Shown: positions 33,020-44,396 of the stretch, piece by piece | Layout: every line of letters begins with the position of its first letter | Numbering within the stretch: the first letter of the stretch is position 1 | Source of the DNA: Mermis nigrescens | Lineage: Eukaryota > Nematoda > Enoplea > Mermithida > Mermithidae | Reading direction: 5' to 3' | DNA length: 64,000 nt | NCBI GenBank assembly: GCA_036768485.1 | Contig: JAVLUZ010000411.1 | Coordinates: 261,865-325,864, forward strand | Made by a program: the position numbers and the translations under genes | Notes under the pieces: generated by a model | Seen by the model: the letters and a program-made list of their open reading frames with translations, nothing else | Database searches by the model: none | What the model was told of the DNA's origin: nothing

Positions 33020-34800
33020 TCTTTTCAGCGTAAACTTTTTGCAATTACTGGGTGTAAAGAAGACTTACACTCATATTTGTAATTCTGACGTTACATGGAA
33101 AATTTCGAAAAAATTAAGCTTTTGCATCGCTCTGGAACAAACTTCAATTTTCAGTGTAAAATTTACGCAACTACTTGGTGTAAAGAAAACACAGTCCGAT
33201 TCGTTATTCATACTCCGGAACATATTTTGAGAACAAATTCACGTTTCGCAATGCCCTTAAAGTAAAAGAACATTAGTGTAAACTTATACATCAACAATAA
33301 ATGAATAGTATAAAACCTACTTAATTACTGAGTGTGCAGAAAACTGAGAGACAGATTCATAAATCTGATGTTATATAAAACATTTTGAAAAAATTAAGCT
33401 TCCGCAAGGCTCTAGGACTAAAGTTAATTTTCTGGTAAACTTTACACAATCATTACGTGTAAAAAATTTTACAGTCAGATTTGTAATCCTGATATTATAA
33501 GAACATTTTAAAAAAATTCATGTTTCACAATATTCTGAAAGCAAAATGAATTTTTAGTGTACAGTTTGCACTTCTACAACAAATCTATAGTGTAAATATA
33601 AAACAACTAATTAGTGCAAAGAAAACTAATAGTCAAATTCGTAATCCTGGCGTTACAGAGAACATTTAAAAAAATTCGCGTTTCGCTACGCTCTAGAAAT
33701 AAAATTAAATTTTAGTATAAACGTTGAACTTCCACAGTAACTCAATATTCGGCGTGATTAAAGGCGCTTACATGTGCAAGTTTGAAGCTCAATACTTAGT
33801 ATATTTTTATGATTAGAATCATGTTCAAACTCATATCGAGAGAAGTTGGCACACACAAACCTGCCAGGAACCACAATTTTTTCACCCAAAGATGGAACGT
33901 TAGACCTTTAAAAATAATTCAGTATCGGGTGTAAAAAACGTGACCAAATGCGATGCATAACCACTGACATGTAACTTATTGTTAGCATGCCTCGCACCCT
34001 TTCATTCATAACCGGAGTAGTTGACAGGCAAACGATGGGAAAACTTATTTCTACCCCAGAGTTTAAACTTTACACTATTATAAGTAATTCTGTATTCAGC
34101 TTGAAGAAACGAGCCTAAGAGCGATGTATAAGCCTTAAGAATTACTTTTATTTCCATAATACTTTGCATATCATGATTCATTAATCAAGGCGTTACAAAC
34201 TGAGAGAAGGTTAACACGTGTTTTTAGCTTCCACGTCTAGAGTATCAAGTTTAAACCACCGAAACTAAATCCGTCTTGATCTTACACGAACATGGCCAAC
34301 TTCATCGTATTGTGTAGCCTCTGAAGCTAAGTACTTTTTTGCAAATGGGTTTATTGGACGTTCTCATACGAAAAATTTGCAAACATAAATGAGTCTAGCA
34401 AAGTGTGTCTTTTTAACACTAGATTTTTACATGCTTTACACTCCCGCTCGTAAAGTAATGCAAAATTTAAGAAACAAAAATGTTTATTTAGAGAATTAAG
34501 TCCTCTACGGCTCTATGCGATTAAATTGTATGATACATTCATGCCGAGTTGTATACAAGCTGGGCGAGAACACCGTCACACGGTTTTTATATGTTATAGT
34601 GTCATGCCAAAACTTTACTTACCCATTACAAACTCGGTATTGAGTGTAAACTAAAAAGCGCATAATCTTCTTTATTGAATACCTTTTAGTAAAAAACCGC
34701 ACTTCCGAGATGTATCCCGTTATGGCTGTGGGGGTGGGGCATATGTTGAGGGTGACCAAGTATATTATAGGTACGTACGCTCTAATGCCTTACCCAACCC
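33020..34800. mobile_element. 'gtgtaaac' repeat family, copy 2 (diverged)
   Basis: Begins with at least five degenerate tandem periods of about 140 bp ('gtgtaaagaa..', 'gtaatcctgatatta', 'aaaaaattcgcgtttcgca'). Later parts and the end ('cgcacttc.gagatgt.tcccgttatggctgtgggggtg', 'ccaagtatattataggtacg') match copies 1 and 3. No gene. Confidence 0.55.
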
Positions 34801-36027
34801 GGGCAAGAGGAACTTTAGAAATATTCATAATTCTTCTTTTTTTGACTTTTTGCATCTTTTTCCTTCGTGTTTTTCTTACAGTTTCGTACCCTTTCCTGTT
34901 CTCGTTCTATTTAAACTTTAAACTGTCATTTCTATAGGAACAGGTTCATTGACGAGCAGCTAGGACAGAACAGTTTCTGATTCAAAATTTGCAATAAATC
35001 GAGTATCTGCGTTTCATTGCACAAGCTTATGCATTATTATACGTTGCTGAGCCAAAAGAGTTCTACTAGCTTTTAACTCCTTTAAAATTTTTCTCAATCT
35101 GGTTCGTACCGTCGGATCGCATTACACGACTGGCTAGGAACCGTAAAATCGGTGTTCTGGAATCACTTGTACTACAGCAGTTTTTCAAGAATGTTCTTAG
35201 CATACGAAATTTCATCGAGAGAAAACAGCTCAAAACATTAACGTCAAACTCAGTGATCGATGCGACGGTCGCTACTACATGTTACTCACTACAACAAAAT
35301 AAGAGAATAGTGTGTTAAAATTTTTAAGAATTTAGCGCCTGTTGAATCGTTGAATAGAAAAATGGAGTCGACAATTTCATCGAGAAGGTAAGTAATATTG
35401 AAGAAATCTGGTCAAGGCAATCAAATAGGCGTAGCTATGCATTTCGAGAAAAAACTGACAATAGGATAATAAATGTCTGTGCATTCGTCTTTTATCGGCT
35501 TCAGAAACCCCTATTTGCTTAGCTAATAGGACGAACTTTTATCAGACTGACATTTGCATGTTTAATTGTTCGAACCGATGAATACATAATGAGATCAGCG
35601 TCACTATTTTCCAATCAAACATGGTCTGCTCGGATTATCAGTCACGTAGGTTGTGCGCAGTTCACTTTCAAGCGAACAGCGCTGATCGCATAAAACATAA
35701 TAAATGAGGATTGAAAGAAAAGTTCTAAAACAGCTTTCCTTATCAGTGGAACACAACTTTTCACATTTTTTTCGGTAAGATTGTTTCTATTTGTTTATCT
35801 AATAGTACTATTATGTTTACTATATTCATCCATCCAGGTTTTTTATTTATTTCATTTTATCTAGTAGAAGCAGTTTTTTAGTTTTTTTTTAATTTTGCCG
35901 TACCCCACGCTTTAGTGTTAAGTTACATATTTTTGTACATGTTTTTGATGAGGATTGTTTGCACTAGTGCCCGTCGCTATAAAAGTCAAACAATAAAAAT
36001 AAATTGTATAGATTTAGGACTTCTAAA
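34800..36027. other. Gene-free stretch
   Basis: AT-rich sequence without recognised exon, repeat family or RNA gene. Nothing further seen. Confidence 0.4.
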
Positions 36028-37872
36028 CCCGCTTCAGAAGTAAATATGGGGATATCGACGACAAAAATCGGCGATGTCGGTGATATCGCCGACTTTTATC
36101 GGCGATCTGCGATTAGGAATGTTAAAGTAGTTCAAAAAATATTAATGAAAGTAAAAAATAACAAAAATTACTTCGAAAATTAAGCAAATACAGAACTTAT
36201 TTTTTAAACAACGGAAGAAAAAGGTTTTATTTTGCTGTCATTCCTCATATTTTTCAATTACTCTTTAAAATGCGTAGCAAGGCAGGTGGCGCATGAAGTG
36301 CATGCACTCTCCAAAACCATCGTTTTACATCTAGAATAACTTCTAAATCATTTCATTTTTCGTGCCAAAATTTCTGAAATTATTCCGAATTTTAATGCAT
36401 TTTCTAGAAAATTTTTATTTCAATTTGCAATTCAATCCATCAATGCATTTCTGACCTGTCAAAGACCCAGAATTCTGTGCTATGCACAAATTTAATTTTT
36501 TATGCTTTTCTGCAGTAAAAAGCTTAAATTTTGGCGTTTTGCGCACATTCACTTATTTTCATGATTCTCTCTTTGAATCATAATTTCAAAAATCCATGTG
36601 AATGTGATTATTTTAAATCATTTTCTATTGACAAAATCTCCAAAATTTGACCTAAAAAGCTATGCCGTTTCCGATGGGTTCGATCATTAATACATAACTT
36701 CCACCATTATAATCCAAAAAAATTTGTGTCTCATTTTCTGGCATCAGAAATTTCCCGATTCATACAAATATAATTAATTTGTGTCAGTTACATTTCAATG
36801 CTGAAAATCGGACGTTTCAAGTTAATTAAGGTCGTTTGAATGCGTTTTAAATTTGAATGATCTTAAAATTTTCGAGCTTTGTACATATCAAACCTATAAA
36901 ACTTAGAAATTTTTCGCGTCATAGATTATCTGATTTCGTTTTCTCAGAAAAATTATTTTCAGTAATGCGGATTTATTTATTTTACGTGTTTTTATAGTAG
37001 GAATTCAGAAGAATCTGTGTAATCATCGTCAACGTAATTATTTCCAAATAGCCTTGCAGCAAAATGAAAAGAACGATTTGATTATTTTTAAATTTTTGTG
37101 AGATGAGCGAAGGTGTGAATAGCGACTGACAGAACAGAACTATATTTTGGAGATGAAACGTGCAAACGTGTTACAATAATCTATAAACAGCAAAAAACGT
37201 CTGAATACTCCGAAAACATAGAAAAATTTTACATGTGTGCTATTCCGAAACTAAAACCTACTTAGGCCTCCGGGTTTTTTTCGAACCTGTCAGACAAAGT
37301 GAAGGAAATGAGTGTACAACTGTCTCAAAAAACAAAGGACTTTACAAGTCGAAAGGCATACGATATAACTAAATTTGTTTCTTCCCTTAAAACTCAATTC
37401 GAGAAAATCAATTTTCAATTTATAATTTAATTAATTTATTCTTAATCTAGCATTTAATTAATTAGAAAATAAATTAATCAATTAAATTATTATTAAATAA
37501 TTCATTTAAATTGATTTATTTATTCCAAGTAATTGATTAACTTCATTTAGTTTTCTAGTCTACCTCAATTCGCTGCTTTTAAGCTCATCAAAAATTCATG
37601 ACTTGCTCAAAAATAACTAATTATACGATGCGTATGAATGCCATGCGCGTGAACACAAATAGTCGGTAATATCGCGAGAAATAGAAATGGATCCTGTTCT
37701 TCCGATTTCAGTCGGCGATATCGCTGATATCGCCGTTTCGACGATCTTACTGATGTCGCCGATTTGATAGGCGATATCGCCGACATCGCCACCAAAAAAT
37801 CGGGAAAATCGGGGCACTTGTGAAGCAGGAGAAACAGTCGGCGATGTAGCCGACTTTTACTCCTGAAGCGGG
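36028..37872. mobile_element. GATATC-palindrome element, copy 1
   Basis: A 1.85-kb unit bounded by CCCGCTTCAGAAGTAAA and its complement TTTACTCCTGAAGCGGG. Next to each end lie clusters of TCGGCGATATCGCCGA (a perfect 16-bp palindrome) and variants. The AT-rich interior has no recognised gene. The interior is repeated in inverse orientation at 40.4-42.2 kb, which supports a mobile unit. Confidence 0.7.
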
Positions 37873-38254
37873 CTGTACTGATTTTAAATTTTTTTATTTA
37901 TTTTTTATTCTTTAGTTTTGTTTATTTTATTGATTTTTTTACTTATTTTAGTCATTTTATAGAGATTTTTAATTCTAAAAAAGGTTTGTAGTCCATTATT
38001 TTCTCTGTCTTCAAAGCAAGATATATGTCAGGAAAGTGGTCCTTACGAAAGTATGAATGAAACAATAACATAGGTACAAAAGTTAATGAAACTTTAAAAT
38101 TTTGTCGCCCTGCATTTGATTTTAAAAGGTTTACAATTTGGCGATACGTGTAACATAAGATTATAAGATTTACAACACGTTTTTCGGGCCATCCTACATA
38201 CATTCGCTCTATTTCGAGCCATTCCTACTTTTCAATCTGTGCCGTGGCAAACGA

Positions 38255-38390
38255 AAACCTTAGGTACCTACCTACTTATAAATATCACACACATTGTCTG
38301 TATCACCAAGTAACGCCTTAGCGTATACTTATACTATACTTGGGTACCCCAAAATATGTCCTGCCCACAGCTTTTAAGGATTAGTGCTCG
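38255..38390 (-). repeat. Terminal fragment of the 'gtgtaaac' repeat family
   Basis: Reverse complement of the family's 3' end: 'actatacttgggtacccc' and 'gcccacagctttt' match the 'gtacccaagtatattat' and 'gctgtgggg' region of copies 1-3. Confidence 0.5.
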
Positions 38391-38499
38391 CCTGCTTGCG
38401 TATGTTAGTACCTTGCCTTACTTCTATGCCATTTCTGTATTGGTTGTCCGGATTCGGCTCCATATTAGCTTAGTGAACAAATAATTTGCATTTTTTCAA

Positions 38500-38735
38500 T
38501 TCAGATTGATGATTTCTTTTAAAAGAATAAGTGTTGTATTATTTATTCCTGAACCGGAATGCACTCCTTCTGGAGGCCGCAGAATATACCTACTTCGATT
38601 TTTAGTTGCTCGAAGAAGGTCTGATTTTTTTAGCAGATTCTTATGTTTTTTTACGCGCTAAACGACTTACTCTTCTCTTACATCGTTAATAATTTGCTTT
38701 TTTAATTATATTAGTCTTAATTAATTCTAGTGTTT
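38500..38735. repeat. Solo arm of foldback family A
   Basis: 'ggaggccgcagaatata' followed by 'tttagcagattcttatg' and an outer end at 'attctagtg'. The inner flank ('ttcagattgatga', 'aaaagaataa') matches 13585-13650. No matching left arm was found nearby. Confidence 0.55.
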
Positions 38736-38739
38736 TTGC

Positions 38740-40160
38740 CTCAATCTGAGATTGACAATTGCAGAATCCTGACGAATTTGTCCTTCATAACTTCCTCGCA
38801 GCTGACCATAATCGCTTCATTAGATGAAATAAGCGATTCAATAAGCGCATTGAGACGGTTGCGATCATAAGCATGCGAACGTTAAGCCCGTTATATGATT
38901 TGATATCAGCTTGACGAATTACATATAGTTTATAGGAAATCGTGGTAATAATCAAGTATAGGCAAGGACAGCATTGCAAAGAAACGGGCTTACCATTTCT
39001 ATTTTATCAGCTTGCAAAGTATCTAGACTCAACTGTATATGTAATCGTCTGATTTTTTGATTATGTAATGAAGTAATCGTCTGGATTTTCAACCACTGCA
39101 ATAAGCATACCTATTACCTATTAAGATGAAAACTTAAACTATACTTTATTTAAGGAGTCGGTCCATAAAACTAAGCTTAGGGAGGTAGTTAAAATATAGA
39201 AAATAGAAAGGATAGTACTAATAACTATCGAAAAACGATCGAACAAAAGAGTCTGAATTCATTTTTAGTCAAAAAGAATAGAGATTAATGAAAAAATCAT
39301 TCCGCGCTGAATGTAAAAAACGTAAACTCCAAGAGTCAAAAAATGAAAAATATGGGAGTGTTTGTTGATTGAGCCGTTAGACAGTTGAAATTGGTGGGGA
39401 TAACAGGACTTCCGGTTAGACTGTCGGATTAATGGATCAGACAAGTTGAAATGTTAAGACTGGTGGTACCTTTTGGATTATTGGTCGGACTGTTTGAGGT
39501 ACCACATGTGGGCAGCTATTCAATTCTGTGGACCTGATGGGGCAAAATTGTAGAAAAGCAACGAAAAATTTGATTCTAGAAAGTAAACCGTATTCTGACA
39601 GGGGGATTGCTTTCTGGGATTCATGTATGTCTGGAATATGGCCAGATGACTTCTGGGGCACTTCGTCTACTGTATCTATATATTGGCTCGAAAATTTTTT
39701 GCGGTATGCCATATTCTTCTTAAAGAAGATTTTTTTAATTAATTTATTTGAGCGCAAGCAATAGGAAATATTGACGAAACAACAAACGCCATGAAAAACA
39801 GGAATATTTACATGAGCTGCGCGGTTAGGTTCGAGTTAAAGAATTAATTTGGTATCTAGAAGCTGTATTAATATTTCGGGAGATACATGCGGAATAATAT
39901 AAGAAAATGCAGCTTTCGCTTTTCTGCACACTTTAGGCATTCCCTTTTAAAGAAAAAAATATTATCCTGTAATTAAAAGATGCCCGTTTTTTATGAATAT
40001 TGTAGTAATATTTGTTTTTAGCTAGTTATATTTTAAATTAAATGATTTTGCAGTAAATAAATCTAGCATTAATAACGAAAAATCTAGATCTATGTGAATT
40101 AGTTTCTTCAAAACTTAATTTTTTGATCGTATTTTATGCATATGTTATTAGTAGGCACCT
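38740..40160. other. Gene-free stretch
   Basis: No recognised exon. 39365-39505 has a loose GGTCGGACTG/TTGAGGTACC-type repetition resembling other foldback end tracts, but no inverted partner was found. The rest is AT-rich. Confidence 0.35.
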
Positions 40161-40165
40161 TTAAA

Positions 40166-43100
40166 GCCTGCTTCGGAAGTAAAAGTCGGCGATATCGCCG
40201 ACTGTTTTTCTCGATTCGCAAATGCCCCAATTTTGCCGATTTTCTGTCGGCGATATCGCCGACTAAAATCGGCGATATCGGCGACATCAACGACTTTTGT
40301 CGGCGATGTCAATGACTAAAATCGGGAGAATAGGATCCATTTCTATTCCTCTGCGATATAGCCGACAATTTGTGTACAAAGTATACTACAGTCAGCTGAA
40401 GAAATTATGTGCACGCGTGTGGCATGCATATGCATTGAATGATTAATTATTTTTGGGCAATCCGTGAATTTTTGATGAGCTTAAAAGTAGCAAATTGAGG
40501 TTGACTAAAAACTAAATAAAGTTAATTAATGAGGGTGAATAAATTATTCAATTCAAATATTTTATAGAAAAATCCTTTAATTGATTAATTTATAATTTAA
40601 TTAATTAAATGCTGGATTAAGAATAAATAAATTAATTAAATAATGAATTGCAAATTAATTTACTCGAAATAACTTCCAAGGAAGAAACAAATTTAGTAAT
40701 ATCGTATGCCTGTCGACGGAGGGCACACATGTAACATTTTTTAATGTTTTTGGAGTAATCAGACGCGTTTTTGCTATTTATTTACTATTGTATCACGTTT
40801 GCACGTTTCATCTCCAATACACGGATCTGTTCTATCTGTCGCTTTTCACACCATCGCGCACTTCTCAACATTTTATTTTGCTGCAAGGCTATTTGAAGAT
40901 TGTTAACGATGAATACTGTAGATTCTTCTGGGTACCTACCATTAAAACACGTAAATAAATATATCCGCATTACTGAAAATAAGCTTTTCTGAGTAAATGC
41001 AATCAGATGATCAAAGACGCGAGAAATTTCCAACTTCTACAGCTTTGAATTGTACGGAGCTTAAAAATTTATGGGTCATAAAAGTTTAAAATGCATTCAA
41101 ACGATCTTTATTCACTTGAAACGTCCGATTTTTAGCTTTGTAATGTAACCGACACAAATTAAACATATTCGTGTGAACTGCGAAATTTATTATGCTGGAA
41201 AATGAAGGACATAAAATTTTGGGGATTTTTATGGCAGAAGTTATGAAGAAATCATCGAAGCCATCGGAAATGGCCGAGGTTTTCAGGTCAAAATTCTGTA
41301 GATTCCGTCAGTAGAAAATACTTCAAAATAATTATGTTAAAATGGATCTTTGAAATTATGAATACAAGAGATACATAAAAATAATTGAATGTGCGCGAAA
41401 TGCCCAAATTTAAGCTTTTGACGTCAGAAATGCACAAAAATACTAAATTTGTGCATAGCACACAATCCGGGATCTTTGACAGGTCAGATATACATAAATG
41501 GATGAAATTCCAAATTAAATTAAAAATTTGAAGATTTTCGACACTAGAAAATGCATTTAAAGTCCGAATAATTACAAGAAATTTTGACGAAAAATGAAAT
41601 GATTGGGAAGTTATTCTGAAAGTAAAATGATGGTTTCGAAAGGGCACGTATTCCCTGTGCTCCCCACACCTGGGCGTGGGGGTTTGGGGCATACACCTCC
41701 CCTAACAGAAGACTGAATACCACCCCCCAGAAACCGAAATACCCAATCCCCAGAATTCAATTTTTGAATTTTTTTCGTTTATTTTGCTACTTTTTGATGT
41801 CAATGGATAGTGTTCGATGAGAAACGTTAAAAAATAGTGTTTTTTCGTCATACTACCATTTTTAAGACCATTTTTGACCTTTGGCACCCATTCCCCTTCG
41901 ATCAGAATTTCGGTGCTGTCCACCTATGGTGCCACCTATGTACCTGGCTATGCATTTGAAAAAAAAATTGAAAAACATGAGGAATGAGAGCATGATAAAA
42001 CCTTTTTTTCTGGTATTCAAGTATTAAGTTCCGTGTTTGCGTAATTTTTGAGGTAATTGTTATTATATCTTACTTCTATCAATATTTTGTGAATTTTTTT
42101 CTATTTATTTTTATTTTACTGTATCAATTTTAATTTTTGTATAAAACATTTTATTTAATTATATTTTAATATTCCTATTCACAATATTACGTAATATACA
42201 TGTCCCATACATACATATGTTTGTATGTACATGCATGCAATGCATATACACATATACAGTATCTATACATGGCTTCTCAGGCGGCTCTGACGGCAATGTC
42301 ACCGATTTTTGTCTGCACTATCGGCGACATCGCCGACAATAACACCGGTCAACATATTTTAAGTTTTTTCGCAGCAGAGAGGAAATTAACTGATTCCATA
42401 TTGACATTTTTACGCAAATTTCAGATCTAGCTTTAGAATTTTTGTAGCACGTCAAGTTTTTGAGATATTTGCATATCAAAATTTATGCAAATAATGATTT
42501 CTTTGTGTGTAAATATCAAATTGGGGAAGGCAAAGTGATCACAGTACACAAAAAACATTGTTCTTACATGATTCCCTCCTAATTTTAAAACTGTTTCCGT
42601 AGCTTATCTTACTCACTTCTGTAAAATAAAATACATAATTTGCATATTTCACACAGTATAAAGTATAAATCCTTCTCTGCCAAGTATGTCCGCATCTAAA
42701 TAATGTTCAACATTTTTTCAATTAATTTTGTTGAGCTGATTTCGGAATCTGTTTTTTGTTTTGTGCTAGCCCATTTACTTCTTACAAATAATTCAGAATT
42801 CATAAAATGTTTAGAAATTCTAAAGAAAAATTTTTAACGCAAATTGAACAGTATAAAAACTTTCAAAACTGGACAGTTGTTGAATTCCAATCTATCAAAC
42901 AATCAGAATATACTTTGTCAGTATTAAAAGATGCGAAATATGCAATGATTATGACTTTTCATTTACATTGGAAACCTTTTTCAAGATATCTAATGGTATG
43001 AAACTTTTCGAACCACATACACTGTTTTGCAGTTTATTTTATGACAAAAATTTAAAAAACTATATTGGCTAGCGCAAAACCGTAAGCAGACTTTATTCAG

Positions 43101-43542
43101 CGTAAAACACTGTTTTAGAAGATATTTAATATTTTCTAGATGTAGAACGATTATTCAGAATATATGATTCGAAATTTTTCTACTGCTATAAATTTGCAAA
43201 TTAGGTGTACTATTTATAAAATAAGAATAAAGTAAGCAACACAAGTGATATTTAAATCTTTAGTAAGTCTATATAAAAACAATTTTAGAGTTTAACCTCC
43301 TTAAAAATCGTTGTGGCTCCTACATTTCCATATTTAATATTAATGTGAGCTCTGATTTGCATAAATTTAATATACAATTAATTCAAAAACTTGACTTGCT
43401 AGAGAAATTATAAGGCCAGATTCGGAATTAGCGCAAAAATCTAATTAGAAATCAATTGATTTTGTTCCTGATGAAAAATTGTTGTTAATCGGTGTAATCG
43501 GCAATATTGGTGATATCACCGACATTTGCTTCTGAAGTTGGC
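40166..43542. mobile_element. GATATC-palindrome element, copy 2 (inverse orientation, with insertions)
   Basis: Begins GCCTGCTTCGGAAGTAAAAG with clusters of GTCGGCGATATCGCCGAC (40186-40375). Its interior to about 42.2 kb is the inverse of copy 1, and palindrome-like sequence recurs at 42275-42345 and 43490-43530 (ending GCTTCTGAAGTTGGC). A MITE family B copy interrupts it at 41657-41935. The part from 42.35 to 43.49 kb has no counterpart in copy 1, so the right boundary could be 42.35 or 43.54 kb. A CA/TG-rich microsatellite lies at 42195-42260. Confidence 0.6.
41657..41935. mobile_element. MITE family B copy nested in GATATC element
   Basis: Runs from CACACCTGGGCGTGGGGG to 'ggtgctgtccacctatgg' with all family landmarks. 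Comparison with copy 1 (36275-36310) shows continuous host-element sequence on either side. Confidence 0.7.
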
Positions 43543-44069
43543 TTGAAGGTACTAAGTTTCAAAAAACTTTGAACGAAAACGGAGGTTGTAGTAAATGTTG
43601 GTGCAATGATTGAAATTGGGGAGATAATGCGGAAAGCAGAAAGCTATCGCTCTGCTTTGGAGAGAGATTCGTGAAGGGTCCGATTTGTCAAGGCGAATGA
43701 ATCGCAAATCCACTCAGGCTACAAAAAAGTGAAGTTTTGCAGCGTCGATTGTATATATTTTACTTCCATTGCTTTGTAGCTTTTTTATCCTGTATTTTTA
43801 ACCGCATAATTTTGTCGCATAATACAGTTAAATAAGAGTGTTACGTTCTAAAACTTGTAGAGGCAGCGGATTAGAATCTCACTTATAATTTTATAGATAT
43901 CAATAGACCTCACGCATCGAGGATTAACTTTAAAAAAGGTTTTCGCGATCTTTCATTACCAAAAAACAAGCAACAGTTTCAAACCCACTTTTAAATTTTT
44001 TTTTCGAGATGACCAAAGTCCAAAAATTTAGGCTCTTCTCTAGCCCTTTCGATTTCTGGTCACGCATAA

Positions 44070-44352
44070 ATACGGATGAAACACACACCTGGACGGAGGG
44101 GGGGGGTTCAGGGGGTATGCACCCCCTCCCTCGAGAAAGCAAAACATCCCCCAAAAAACAAGATATTCCCCAGAATTCAATTTTTAAAAATTTTTTAAAT
44201 TTTTTTTCGCAATTTTTTGATGCGAATGGATAGTGCTCGATAAGAAACGTTTAAAAATGGTGTTGTTTCGCCATACCACCATTTTAAAGGCTATTTTTTG
44301 ACCTTCGAAAAATATTGCACACCCCAGAATTTCGGTGCCGCCCTTCCATGGT
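44070..44352. mobile_element. MITE family B copy next to the Wnt 3' end
   Basis: From CACACCTGGACGGAGGG to 'ggtgccgcccttccatgg', with 'atagtgctcgataagaaacg'. It ends about 45 bases downstream of the Wnt stop codon, so it may contribute to the 3' untranslated region. Confidence 0.65.
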
Positions 44353-44396
44353 GAAACTCTCATCAAGTGAATTGCAATTAAAAATAAATCAGCGAC

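Noticed and set aside
41288..41692. 134-codon minus-strand frame
   Set aside because: It covers the AT-rich interior of the GATATC element and the start of a nested MITE; the equivalent region of copy 1 is not open.
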